Virus record (IMG/VR): IMGVR_UViG_3300005613_000303
Location: 1 to 29,890 of that record
Length of the DNA: 29,890 bases
Source: a virus
Direction: 5' to 3' (one strand)
The notes under the pieces were generated by a model, which was not told the DNA's origin, made no database searches, and was given only the letters and a program-made list of their open reading frames with translations. The position numbers were made by a program, and so were the translations under genes. This document shows positions 23,101 through 29,890 of this stretch, piece after piece. The stretch's first letter is position 1; each line of letters begins with the position of its first letter.

Positions 23101-23686
23101 CTAAATAGTTAGTAGGCATACCTTGTAAATCAAATAAAGCCTCATCAGCCATGTTAGCTATAGCTCCTACAGCCCCACCTACACCAAAACCAATTCCAGC
23201 AGATTGTAACCTATTAACAGTCTTAGCTGCCTGGGCTCCTTTAAAAACAGCACCTATTGGTAGTAAAGTAGTAGGAGAAGCAAGTGCAGGGAGAACACCC
23301 ATACCTAGTTGTGTAAGTATTCCATCCTGTTCTATAGCTTTTTGAGAATCTACAAAAATACTTCTTCTTGCTGCTATCTTTAATGCATCACTTTTATTAT
23401 TAGCCTTAAGCATAACTCTTTGAGTTTCAATATCTGAAGCTTTATAAACTGCTTGAAAGTCTTCATCATCAAACCCAAGGGAACCTCTATAATCTGTTTT
23501 CCAATCATATCTTAGTTCTGGATTATTAAAAGGTAAAGCAGCAGGGTTAACTGTGTTCCAGTAATCTTCAACTGTGCTTTCTCTTTGTACTTTCTCTTGG
23601 TAGACAGGAGGAGCTTCAAATGTAGGCTCTTCTTGTTGTAATGTTATTGTTGGCTCTGAGGCTAACATTTCTTCTTCTTGCTCCAT
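20186..23686 (-). CDS. Internal virion protein, T7 gp16-like
   Basis: 1166 aa (T7 gp16: 1318). After an acidic N-terminus, residues 128-216 are rich in Gly/Ala with GxxxG-like stretches (GIGFGVGGAVGAIA, GIGMAFGGGLGLIGGALSG) that could enter membranes. A long charged coiled-coil-like middle (about 370-560) follows, and a C-terminal part with QFMRFPMIAQETLLRRG. No transglycosylase motif is seen at the N-terminus, unlike T7 gp16; the lysozyme is on the neighbouring protein instead. Expected to form the ejection tunnel for DNA entry. ATG behind AAAGGAG. Confidence 0.75.
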   Translation of the reverse strand: MEQEEEMLASEPTITLQQEEPTFEAPPVYQEKVQRESTVEDYWNTVNPAALPFNNPELRYDWKTDYRGSLGFDDEDFQAVYKASDIETQRVMLKANNKSDALKIAARRSIFVDSQKAIEQDGILTQLGMGVLPALASPTTLLPIGAVFKGAQAAKTVNRLQSAGIGFGVGGAVGAIANMADEALFDLQGMPTNYLGAAGIGMAFGGGLGLIGGALSGPTQKSIANSLDPKNDTFSMDYTNDPILSFIDDGSGIPKIKDVAQMDKTLLDKVPFLGKWLRSDVHTVYQSNSDILRGLMTRLSDATIALKDNEGNIAVTGKTAKNYQRELKGIHNNLTDEISQLHGQAKLNGYTGNIEEFNEDIWGVLIKELNNQKSKANEVELEYDKVNLGRQQQEEIALTKDIEQRTTEFDKGAWYYRDAENKLQPITPEDIKVIEANDAAKTEYTKQVAEVEAKNKLLDEERAKYIEDNLAQYKLEGVVNKDEIKELAKTLRETIDELIPREDMPVKPDYLPAKKLERRLPTQKEKAKFEADIKKEVQARLDEELKLKEEYMNNFYNDYKVKFEDTPLGKGAESHKVYFQRMLQKGQELKLEGLNGINPNKLYVPRTYNYKGIHKGSVSQATVQAEVRAGIEHDVRNKGMNAEELNEAVAYVVKMLNESVFDLNNLTTSFMVKGLPFGGRLKKQKLYLNETYMPNVLNNNLGDLTGAYHYQMQGRQGLQFAFGTDKPTDIMEAVKQEHLSKGVLYAPEEVQAFERVVKDVVGDLRMNQLADTPAWTFVRNLGSYNTLRQGGGFGGNQFIELMSSIVMQGTKALLTGRLFKSLKSSSDLMFKGKGTNDEFSQFLINSGFMENTLHTSRINRFGDSDSGFNSGWLENKLNFLNDKLMKYNGMRYFLGVMEDYTGAAIITQIKTGNMPLKRLARWGLSEQDAANLQVKLRAVTKEDSWDLSKLSKKERDQVQLAIVKGIEEIVVQGDSIHLPNWMKAPGPFAKVLTQFMRFPMIAQETLLRRGMSDEQAQLVSGTLSSIVTYMGIKYLREEAAVSLGTVQEIDRKYNYENFSNDEWMRVIGESLNYTAPLGMMSSVWNYGAIATGKPELGREWQSKNGMMSLLGPSGGLGEDLIQLMRAGVEGDLRTERDFKRFRSLVPFMNLPLIKEGTDIIIEELGD

Positions 23687-23702
23687 ATCACTTCTCCTTT
23701 AT

Positions 23703-26657
23703 TTATTTTTGTTTATCATCATAAGCTTTTTGTTCAGCAGCAGTTGGTGTATACCCTACGGCTTTAAAAATTTCTAAGTTTCTATTATTATAAAATCTTT
23801 TATTACCTTTTGTGTCTGTCCAATACATATCAGCTGTTTGTATATAAGCTTTACCTAAATTACCTTTTTTAAGTTCTTTCAAGAAAGTCCATTTAGATAT
23901 ATTTCCAGCTCTATGTGCTACATCAGCAGCAAGGAATTTAATTTCTTCAGATTTACCTTCAAGTCCTAAGTTCTTAGTAAGCCTTTCTTTATCTTTTCTA
24001 TAGATAATTAATACTTCTTTTTCTGAAAGTCCTTTTTTATAAGGAATGCCAAAAATCTCACCACTTTTTATTTCTGCTTTAGTAAGTTTATGTCCATGTC
24101 CTACAGTATCAGTGCCTCCCTCTATAGAAGGATAAGGTCTGTAGAGTCCATCTTTACCTGGCTTTCCTCCCTCAGCTTTAATAGATATAGCTTCTAATGC
24201 AGTAGGAGTATTTATTTCTTTTGTATCATTTGAAAATAAACTACTAATGTATTCAGTTAAATCATCAATCATAGCACTAAACCCATCAGTAATACTATCT
24301 ATAAGACTTTTCTCTTTAGGTCTAGGCATTGCACCAGCAACTGTAGGACCAGCTGTACGCTTACCAGGCACCATATCAGTTTCAGGAGTAGCACCACTTA
24401 AATCAGTTTCTAGCATTTGTTGTGCTAATGTTACTTCTTCTGTTGTAGGAGCAGTAGCCTGTGTCTTTTCTTTTAAGCTTTCAAGAAAACCATCTATTGC
24501 TTCTTTATTTAATTTATTAAGCTCCAATGAGTTCTTTAAAGAGTCTTGCATATTAGGAGTCATAGTATTATTTTCTACTTCTATTTCTGTTGAAGTATCT
24601 AATAGTGTACTTTGTTGCTTAAGAGTTTCCATAAAATTATCTTCTAATTCTCTTTTAACAACTTCTTTTACTTGAGCAGGATTATCCATTTCAATATCAG
24701 TAAACTTATCTACAAAGGTTACAAAATTTTGTACAAACTCTGGAGAGTTAGCTACATCTTCTTTGAAGTTTCTAGAAATATTTCCCCATAAAGCACTCCC
24801 GATGTTTGCTCCTGTTTCAGTAAGGACATCAACTGCACCTGTTAAAAACAAACCTGAGTTATCTAAAGTTGCTCTACTAGCAGATTCTATAAAATCTCCT
24901 AAGCTTTTTTCTTTTAAACCGTGTCTTGCCTCATACTCTACATCTTTGTTTGATTTATCTACAAGTCCTTTAGAGTTTACTATCTTAACTGTACCACCAA
25001 TATCATCATATCCTATTATGTAATCTTGTACATAAGCAATGCTAGAGGGATTATTTAAAGCAGTATCTATTATTTTATCTGTCCTTTCAGGCTCTAAACT
25101 ATCTGGTACTGTACCCATAGAGTTATCTACTTTTGTTCCAGTAGTACTTTTACCTACTTGTTTAAGATAAAAACCAGCTACATCTTTCATCATATCTTTA
25201 GCCATTGCTACATCAGTTGCAATAAGAGCATCCATAGTGGCTTGAAACTTAGGTCCTTGTTTCCCTAGTTCTACTGCATACTCACTCATTCTAATTTTAT
25301 CTGTAGTAAGAAAATCAACTTTAGCTACATTTTTAGAAGCTCCCTCTATATAGTTACGTGCTTGTTCAACAGTATACTCTGGTCTAAACCTTTGTACATA
25401 TCTAGTCTTAACTAATTTAGTATATTCATCATCTGTCAACATCTGTCTAAGTACAGTAGCTCCTTTAGGAGTCTCTAACACTTTATCAAACATCACCATC
25501 AACTGTTCTTTTTCTTTAGGTTTTGCAAGACCAAGTTGTGCTATAAACATAGTACCAGCATCTTTAGTAAGACCTTTTTCATTAAAAGCTATTCTTACAA
25601 ATTCACTAGAATTACCAGTTAGCCAAGTATCAGTAAGAGTATTTGTAACTAGTTGTTGACGTTGTTTCTTAGCTGTATCATTAGGATAAAAGCCAGGGTT
25701 ATTTCCTATAGGGTTTTCAGCCAGGTAGGAGACAGCTTCTGTATGTTCAGTATAGTCTTTAGTATATTTATTTAATGCTGTCTGTGCTGCTACCGGGTTA
25801 GAACTTGTTGCTTTAATGTCTGCTTCTATTTCATCCGGGCGTAGTGTATAACCACTATCAATAGAATCACTTATGCGTTGGTAAGACTGTTGTTTAAACT
25901 GTGCTATTTTACTTTTTATTAATGTATCTTGGTCTGCTTTTTGTTTAGTAATAATTGGTAAAAACTTTTTAGACCTACTATCTAGGAATCTAGGGCTTTT
26001 ATAAGCACCTTCTTTTTCTTTTATATCAGCTAATACAGCTTGTAATTCTGTTGGAGAATTAGCAGCATTTATTAAAACAGCAGAATCAGTGTAAAAAGAA
26101 CTAAGCATAGCATTTCTAACTTGTTCTATTGGAAGTCTAAACTTACTAGAAGCTTTAGCAGCGTACTCTTCTATATTAGGTATCTCTACATTATTACGTC
26201 TAGAAGAATCTATTAATGTACTAAAACCACTACTAACTACATTTAAAGACCCTACAATTCTTTCTTCTTCTTTTCTGGTTAAAGCTTGTGTATATCCATA
26301 ATCAAGAATAGAAAGATAACCTTCTTTGTACCCTATAGAATAATCACCAGAAGATATCTCTTCAATTTTACTTTTTATTGTAGTAGATAAATCAGCCCCT
26401 GATAAATGTTGGTTTGATGCCATAAACTCAATAGCTTCTACTTTAGTTTTATGAGCGTCTATCATATTCTGTTCTTCGTTAAGAACTCCTATTGTTTCAG
26501 TAGCTACCTTAGCAACTCCTAAAAAATCAAAAGGCTCTGACTGCGCTTTAAACTTTGCTTGTACATCAGCGACCTCTCCTTGTGCCTCAGCAACTTTGCT
26601 ATAATCTCCTACTACCGTAGCAGCAGGGTTAAAACCAAATGTTGTTTGTGATTCCAT
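23703..26657 (-). CDS. Internal virion protein, gp15-like, with C-terminal lysozyme domain
   Basis: 984 aa (T7 gp15: 747). Residues 1-800 are helical and charged, as in gp15. Residues about 825-984 form a GH24/T4-lysozyme-like domain: E829 followed by GG, a loop, DTVGHGHKLT (T851), and later AADVAHRAGN and WTFLKELKKG. The Glu-to-Thr distance (22) is longer than T4 lysozyme's (15). A virion muramidase lets the ejection tunnel cross the cell wall. In T7 that activity is on gp16, so the enzyme has moved to a different subunit here. ATG behind AAGGAAAT. Confidence 0.8.
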   Translation of the reverse strand: MESQTTFGFNPAATVVGDYSKVAEAQGEVADVQAKFKAQSEPFDFLGVAKVATETIGVLNEEQNMIDAHKTKVEAIEFMASNQHLSGADLSTTIKSKIEEISSGDYSIGYKEGYLSILDYGYTQALTRKEEERIVGSLNVVSSGFSTLIDSSRRNNVEIPNIEEYAAKASSKFRLPIEQVRNAMLSSFYTDSAVLINAANSPTELQAVLADIKEKEGAYKSPRFLDSRSKKFLPIITKQKADQDTLIKSKIAQFKQQSYQRISDSIDSGYTLRPDEIEADIKATSSNPVAAQTALNKYTKDYTEHTEAVSYLAENPIGNNPGFYPNDTAKKQRQQLVTNTLTDTWLTGNSSEFVRIAFNEKGLTKDAGTMFIAQLGLAKPKEKEQLMVMFDKVLETPKGATVLRQMLTDDEYTKLVKTRYVQRFRPEYTVEQARNYIEGASKNVAKVDFLTTDKIRMSEYAVELGKQGPKFQATMDALIATDVAMAKDMMKDVAGFYLKQVGKSTTGTKVDNSMGTVPDSLEPERTDKIIDTALNNPSSIAYVQDYIIGYDDIGGTVKIVNSKGLVDKSNKDVEYEARHGLKEKSLGDFIESASRATLDNSGLFLTGAVDVLTETGANIGSALWGNISRNFKEDVANSPEFVQNFVTFVDKFTDIEMDNPAQVKEVVKRELEDNFMETLKQQSTLLDTSTEIEVENNTMTPNMQDSLKNSLELNKLNKEAIDGFLESLKEKTQATAPTTEEVTLAQQMLETDLSGATPETDMVPGKRTAGPTVAGAMPRPKEKSLIDSITDGFSAMIDDLTEYISSLFSNDTKEINTPTALEAISIKAEGGKPGKDGLYRPYPSIEGGTDTVGHGHKLTKAEIKSGEIFGIPYKKGLSEKEVLIIYRKDKERLTKNLGLEGKSEEIKFLAADVAHRAGNISKWTFLKELKKGNLGKAYIQTADMYWTDTKGNKRFYNNRNLEIFKAVGYTPTAAEQKAYDDKQK

Positions 26658-26674
26658 TTCTATTTCCTTATTTA

Positions 26675-27262
26675 TTATTTAAGATTCTTTTCTAAAGTAA
26701 CACCAGTACTTACCCCACTCATTATATTTGTTAATTGAGTAGAAGCACTAGGTGCCTGTAATGAAGAGTATTGAGATACTCCAGCTAATGATAACAACAA
26801 ACTATTGTAAGCCTGTTGTTCCTGTGCTTTAATAGCATTAGATGCTGCATCTGCTCTATCTGCAATATCTATTATTTGTGTAGTAGTCTTTTCTTTAATA
26901 CTACCTATCTGTTTAGAAGCTTTAGTATAAAAACTACTTAGCTGTCTAGCAGCTGATACTCCTCCTGTTATCCCCTCACTCTGAGAGGCTATTGTACTAG
27001 CACCTTCTTTTACTTCAACACTAGCTTCACGTACAGTAGCAGCTCCTGCTCTTTCAGCTTCAACTATGGCATTAGCAGCTGACATCTCATTAATACTTCC
27101 TTGAAGTATAAGAGCATCTACGTTCGCTTGATAAGACGCTTTACTTGCTGCCATAGACGCTAATTTAGCTTCTGTTTCTATCTCTATGTTTCTGGTATAT
27201 TGGTTAGTTGCTGTGTAGTTTTGTAATAAACCTAAACCAGCGCCTGCTATTGCTCCCCACAT
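26675..27262 (-). CDS. Internal virion protein, T7 gp14-like
   Basis: 195 aa (T7 gp14: 196). Gly/Ala-rich start (WGAIAGAGLGLLQ) and long Ala/Ser/Glu helices throughout, the typical make-up of gp14, which forms the outer-membrane part of the T7 ejection channel. First gene of the gp14-gp15-gp16 block and preceded by promoter candidate P3. ATG behind AGGAGG. Confidence 0.75.
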   Translation of the reverse strand: MWGAIAGAGLGLLQNYTATNQYTRNIEIETEAKLASMAASKASYQANVDALILQGSINEMSAANAIVEAERAGAATVREASVEVKEGASTIASQSEGITGGVSAARQLSSFYTKASKQIGSIKEKTTTQIIDIADRADAASNAIKAQEQQAYNSLLLSLAGVSQYSSLQAPSASTQLTNIMSGVSTGVTLEKNLK

Positions 27263-27292
27263 TACTCTAAATCCTCCTATAATATAATATAC

Positions 27293-27320
27293 GTTTAAAC
27301 GAACGTAACTGCCTGTTAAC
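27293..27320 (-). promoter_or_regulatory. Phage promoter candidate P3
   Basis: TTTAAACGAACGTAA (plus strand) matches P1 and P2 at 14 of 15 positions; the other half is not conserved. It lies 31 bases upstream of the gp14-like gene in a 129-base spacer, a place where T7 has a late promoter. Confidence 0.45.
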
Positions 27321-27391
27321 GGCTCTAAAGAAACTTACTAAGGGGTTAGCCTAGGTAAGTCTCTAACAACCCTCTAATGGGCTCCTATCCT

Positions 27392-27487
27392 TTATTTATA
27401 TGTAATACGTTTAACTGACTTAATTAACTTCTTTTGTACCTTTGCTGTAATGGTGTGAGTTAGTTTTTCATAAGTACGGTTATACAT
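27392..27487 (-). CDS. 31-aa basic micro-protein
   Basis: MYNRTYEKLTHTITAKV then a run with KKLIK and KRITYK; ten basic residues, no acidic ones except one Glu. AAAGGA sits five bases before the ATG and the gene follows the holin-like gene by 14 bases. Function unknown. Confidence 0.5.
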   Translation of the reverse strand: MYNRTYEKLTHTITAKVQKKLIKSVKRITYK

Positions 27488-27501
27488 TATTATCCTTTAT
27501 G

Positions 27502-27936
27502 TTATTTTCTTGCTACGGCTGCTGTGCCGAAGTAAAACGAAATAATATCTAGTATTGCAAACTTTAACCAATCTGGTGTTACAATACCCTCGAGTGTTAC
27601 CCACTCTATCCTCGTGTCGACAAAGTCAAAGAAAAGAAAGCTCCATCCTTCATTCACCTCCTGTGGTACATTAGTCGGAAAACCTAACATAGGGGCTATT
27701 AATATGAAGGCTACAAAACACAATAGCATAATTACAATGAAGCGTCTTATCCAAGCTGCACTAGGGTTTTGGTATGCTCTTGCAGAGTCTGTGCTTTCTT
27801 GTGCTTTAGTATGGCGTTCAAGTAAGAGCCTCTGGCTTTCAGCTTTATCTGCTTGAGCTTGTCCCATCATCTTCATAGCACCACCAAGGATAGTAGAACC
27901 AGCCATTGATAATACCTCTAGTGGTAATCCCAACAT
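27502..27936 (-). CDS. Holin-like membrane protein
   Basis: 144 aa. A helical, Gln/Glu-rich N-terminal region, then a membrane segment at 66-84 and a second near 125-142 (WLKFAILDIISFYFGTAAVARK); a weaker hydrophobic stretch near 5-24. Layout and the closing F-Y-F-G motif recall 3TM holins of the gene-transfer-agent type. It would open the inner membrane for lysis. No separate endolysin or spanin gene is seen in the window. ATG behind GGAG. Confidence 0.55.
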   Translation of the reverse strand: MLGLPLEVLSMAGSTILGGAMKMMGQAQADKAESQRLLLERHTKAQESTDSARAYQNPSAAWIRRFIVIMLLCFVAFILIAPMLGFPTNVPQEVNEGWSFLFFDFVDTRIEWVTLEGIVTPDWLKFAILDIISFYFGTAAVARK

Positions 27937-27946
27937 TATGTATCTC

Positions 27947-28225
27947 CTATATTAGTTTCATGATTAACTGCATAACCATCTCATTCTGTGCAGCAAATAC
28001 TCCAATAAGTATCCATAGCATACGCTTGAATACACCTATCTCTTTACTTATATTTACTACATCTGACTTGATGCTGTCGTACTTTTCCATTTCTTCTTCT
28101 GCATGAGCTTTAAGGGCATCAGATAAGACTTTAACGTCCTTAGACAGTAGAGCCAAGTCTCTCTCTTCTTCCCTTAGTCTATTGAAGAGTTCAGATAGCA
28201 TTGCATTGATTTCTGTGTTATCCAT
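27947..28225 (-). CDS. Coiled-coil protein with C-terminal membrane anchor
   Basis: 92 aa. Residues 1-65 are a charged coiled coil; residues 68-92 are hydrophobic (MLWILIGVFAAQNEMVMQLIM). The arrangement resembles XhlA-type lysis accessory proteins, and its place next to the holin-like gene fits. GGAGGG precedes the ATG within the end of the previous gene. Confidence 0.55.
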   Translation of the reverse strand: MDNTEINAMLSELFNRLREEERDLALLSKDVKVLSDALKAHAEEEMEKYDSIKSDVVNISKEIGVFKRMLWILIGVFAAQNEMVMQLIMKLI

Positions 28226-28228
28226 CCG

Positions 28229-28540
28229 TTAGCCCTCCAAACCTCTAATTAAAGCCCTAGCTTCTGCTCTTGCTTCAAGAACACCATCTGTATTGCCATC
28301 ATAATCAGGTAATACTTTGTAGTCTGTGTCTTGTAGGTATTGCTTAGCTTCTGCTATTTTTTTATCTTCAACAATCTTTGCTTCTCTTGCATCTTTAATA
28401 GAAGCACATTCCGTAAGTGTTTTACTGTCAACAATCTCATTAGTATCAAGATACACATAATCCGTGTCTATCATAACTACTGTTTTACCTGTTACCTCTG
28501 ATATAATATCTACCATTGGTATTTCAATTTTATCTTCCAT
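28229..28540 (-). CDS. Possible tail-fibre assembly or tail accessory protein
   Basis: 103 aa from ATG at 28540, picked because GGAGGTAGAATA precedes it and its ATG overlaps the stop of the GIY-YIG gene. The C-terminal part (YLQDTDYKVLPDY, then VLEARAEARALI) resembles the end of fibre-assembly chaperones, which also end in an R-x-x-AR-x-x-I helix. It is two genes downstream of the fibre, interrupted by the homing endonuclease, which supports a fibre-linked role. Weak call. Confidence 0.5.
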   Translation of the reverse strand: MEDKIEIPMVDIISEVTGKTVVMIDTDYVYLDTNEIVDSKTLTECASIKDAREAKIVEDKKIAEAKQYLQDTDYKVLPDYDGNTDGVLEARAEARALIRGLEG

Positions 28541-29181
28541 TATTCTACCTCCATTAAATGTGAACAAGCAACTTCGTGTGAACTATCCACATATTGCCCC
28601 CAGTTATCTATATTTATTATTACTTTAGAGTCTGACTTAGATTGCGTATTATAAATAGGTGAATGTTTTTCGATTAAATACACCTCCAAAATATTTATAG
28701 TAGAATTGTTTTGTATCAAGTGCACATTAACAGTATCAAATATTATATTTGCATTATTATAATGAGAATATAGCCTATGGGATACTGAGCTGTTTGATTT
28801 ACCTATATACACAATAGTATCTTTATTAGAGAGTATATATATACCAGAATACCCCCTAAACTCAGTAAAAAGTGTATTTGGCTCTAATACTTCCATATTA
28901 CTAAACAGTTCTTCTGTAAATCCGTTTCTATCTGCAAATCTATATGCAGACCTTTCTGCTAGTATAAAATCTGTTTTTGAATTGTATTTTTTAGCTATAT
29001 CTAAAACGCTTTCTTTTGTAAACCTATTGTGCTTATACACCATATGTTTACATATCACATCTAAGATTCCACGCTTTCTTGAAATTTCGTAAGCACTCTT
29101 GTTAAAAGTAGTAAACTCACCTCTGCTACGGTACTTTAAAGCTTCTTCTCTTAACATACTATCAGTCCAAATATTACTCAT
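28540..29181 (-). CDS. GIY-YIG homing endonuclease
   Basis: 213 aa. Two copies of a DNA-binding repeat at 10-47 and 58-96 (each with A-x-K-Y, then F, then SAY, then a G and a final M), followed by a GIY-YIG nuclease: GIY at 113-115, YIG at 125-127, R136, H140, E166, N178. Mobile gene, inserted directly at the 3' end of the fibre gene: its ATGAG start overlaps the fibre stop by eight bases. It sits beside the GC-rich variable tip of the fibre, so it may cut an allele lacking the insertion. Confidence 0.88.
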   Translation of the reverse strand: MSNIWTDSMLREEALKYRSRGEFTTFNKSAYEISRKRGILDVICKHMVYKHNRFTKESVLDIAKKYNSKTDFILAERSAYRFADRNGFTEELFSNMEVLEPNTLFTEFRGYSGIYILSNKDTIVYIGKSNSSVSHRLYSHYNNANIIFDTVNVHLIQNNSTINILEVYLIEKHSPIYNTQSKSDSKVIINIDNWGQYVDSSHEVACSHLMEVE

Positions 29182-29890
29182 TTCCTATACCTTCGCAACA
29201 AAAGCGACAACCAATCGCCCAAGCCGAAAGCCAAACATAATAGTACCAAAGCGAACAACGAGAACCCGCATGCACGCCATTGCCACGATCGCCACCCAAT
29301 ATCACTGCTGTGATGTGGTTATTGTGGAGTGCATAAATATCCCCACGGCTATCAGTTAGTCCTGTCCTCCATGCCCAACTAGTTGACCCTTCATCACGGT
29401 TACCTGCAACATCTGCACCCCAAACATACTCAACTCCAGTAGCTTGCTCAATACCAAACTTAGAAGTAAGATTGGAATAATGTTCTACTCTTCCAGCTAC
29501 TGATTCGTATCCATCATTACTGGAAGATTTACCTTCATTAACTCCATAAGCTATTGTAATAAATTCTTCATAAGGTATTAGTGTTTTTCCGTGAGATTTT
29601 CCAACTTCACAAGCTTGAAACCAAGTAAATTTACCATAATTAGTAGAACCATTCCCACCAAACTCTAAAGGTATTTTTGGAATTGCTCTACCATATGATG
29701 TTGCTCCTGCTGCAATAGTAGCCCCTGCTTTAGAAGTACCGTTTGTAATATGCTCACTATTTAATAAATATATATCGTACCATCTACCCAATATATGAAC
29801 CATACCTTCAGGTTCACAAGTAGGTCTAAACCAATTTGTCCAAATTGAATATTTATTTATTCCTGCAATAGCAGTCATATCAGCAGAAGT
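29174..29890 (-). CDS. Tail fibre C-terminal part with C-type-lectin/Mtd-like tip (5' end outside window)
   Basis: At least 238 codons; the frame stays open to the right edge and the first ATG (29878) has no ribosome site, so the gene starts outside. The end resembles the C-type lectin fold of DGR target proteins such as Bordetella phage Mtd: a GKTLIPYEEFITIAYGV block, then VWG, then (counting from ATG 29878) residues 195-234 with ILGGDRGNGVHAGSRC, LWY, and IGCRFCC, in line with Mtd's GG..., GSR..LWY and GARGVC. The coding strand of this tip is about 53% GC with only 10 A in 106 bases, unlike the rest of the gene. Would bind the host receptor. Confidence 0.8.
   Translation of the reverse strand, partial: TSADMTAIAGINKYSIWTNWFRPTCEPEGMVHILGRWYDIYLLNSEHITNGTSKAGATIAAGATSYGRAIPKIPLEFGGNGSTNYGKFTWFQACEVGKSHGKTLIPYEEFITIAYGVNEGKSSSNDGYESVAGRVEHYSNLTSKFGIEQATGVEYVWGADVAGNRDEGSTSWAWRTGLTDSRGDIYALHNNHITAVILGGDRGNGVHAGSRCSLWYYYVWLSAWAIGCRFCCEGIGNE
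29191..29296 (-). other. Candidate DGR variable region
   Basis: Last 106 bases of the lectin tip: 10 A, 40 T and 56 G+C on the coding strand. Adenine loss is what repeated adenine-specific mutagenic homing would leave. A 4-bp TCGC/GCGA hairpin (29193-29207) lies at its 3' end. No template repeat or reverse transcriptase is in the window. Confidence 0.6.

Noticed and set aside
27263-27391. Strong terminator between the micro-ORF and the gp14-like gene
   Set aside because: A GTTAG/CTAAC pairing with neighbouring GGG/CCC exists at about 27339-27382, but the loop is long, the stem has a bulge and no clear U-tract follows.
1-29890. tRNA genes and a reverse transcriptase
   Set aside because: I looked for cloverleaf-type stretches in the spacers and for a YxDD-type RT among the frames and saw none; a tRNA scan and profile search would be needed to be sure.

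Overview
The window is a stretch of a T7-like podovirus (Autographiviridae-type) genome. Almost every gene I can support lies on the minus strand, so transcription runs from high to low coordinates. The evidence is a single-subunit RNA polymerase, a T7-style replication set (SSB, resolvase, primase-helicase, family A DNA polymerase), three internal virion (ejection) proteins in T7 order, and TerS and TerL. The DNA is AT-rich with short spacers and many TAATG or TTGA stop/start overlaps. The host is not certain. The thymidylate synthase halves resemble, from memory, the Helicobacter/Campylobacter type of ThyX, so a Campylobacterota host is a reasonable but tentative guess.

Layout in transcription order. 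29890-28229: a tail fibre (5' end outside the window) whose last ~40 codons look like the variable region of a diversity-generating retroelement (DGR) target, then a GIY-YIG homing endonuclease and a possible fibre-assembly protein. 28225-27392: small membrane proteins (holin candidates) and a micro-ORF. 27262-20186: gp14-, gp15- and gp16-like ejection proteins, the middle one with a C-terminal lysozyme domain. 20183-17542: TerS, a small coiled-coil fibre, TerL. 17541-16829: a 713-base gene-free region with repeats, two perfect Fur-type palindromes and probably the joined genome ends. In a T7-like map TerL is near the right end and the early genes are at the left end, so the physical termini should lie here.

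16828-13545 holds small early genes, several behind a repeated promoter-like element. 13428-12159 is a thyX gene split in two by a NUMOD4-HNH homing endonuclease. Then come a small gene, an AT-rich origin-like region, RNA polymerase (11562-9118), SSB, RusA-like resolvase, primase-helicase, an endonuclease VII-like protein, DNA polymerase, a putative PD-(D/E)XK nuclease, MazG-like, DUF3310, a small exported Cys-rich protein, nrdA, and nrdB running off the left edge. Capsid, portal and tail-tube genes are not present and presumably lie upstream of the right edge.

How it fits together: early genes and RNA polymerase take over the cell; RNR (NrdAB), ThyX, MazG-like and DUF3310 proteins supply dNTPs; the T7-type replisome copies the DNA; late genes build an ejection apparatus with a muramidase, package DNA, and provide a fibre whose tip may be diversified. 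The most notable points are the adenine-depleted DGR-like fibre tip, the split thyX, the Fur-type boxes, and the repeat families near RNA polymerase, the genome ends and the early genes.
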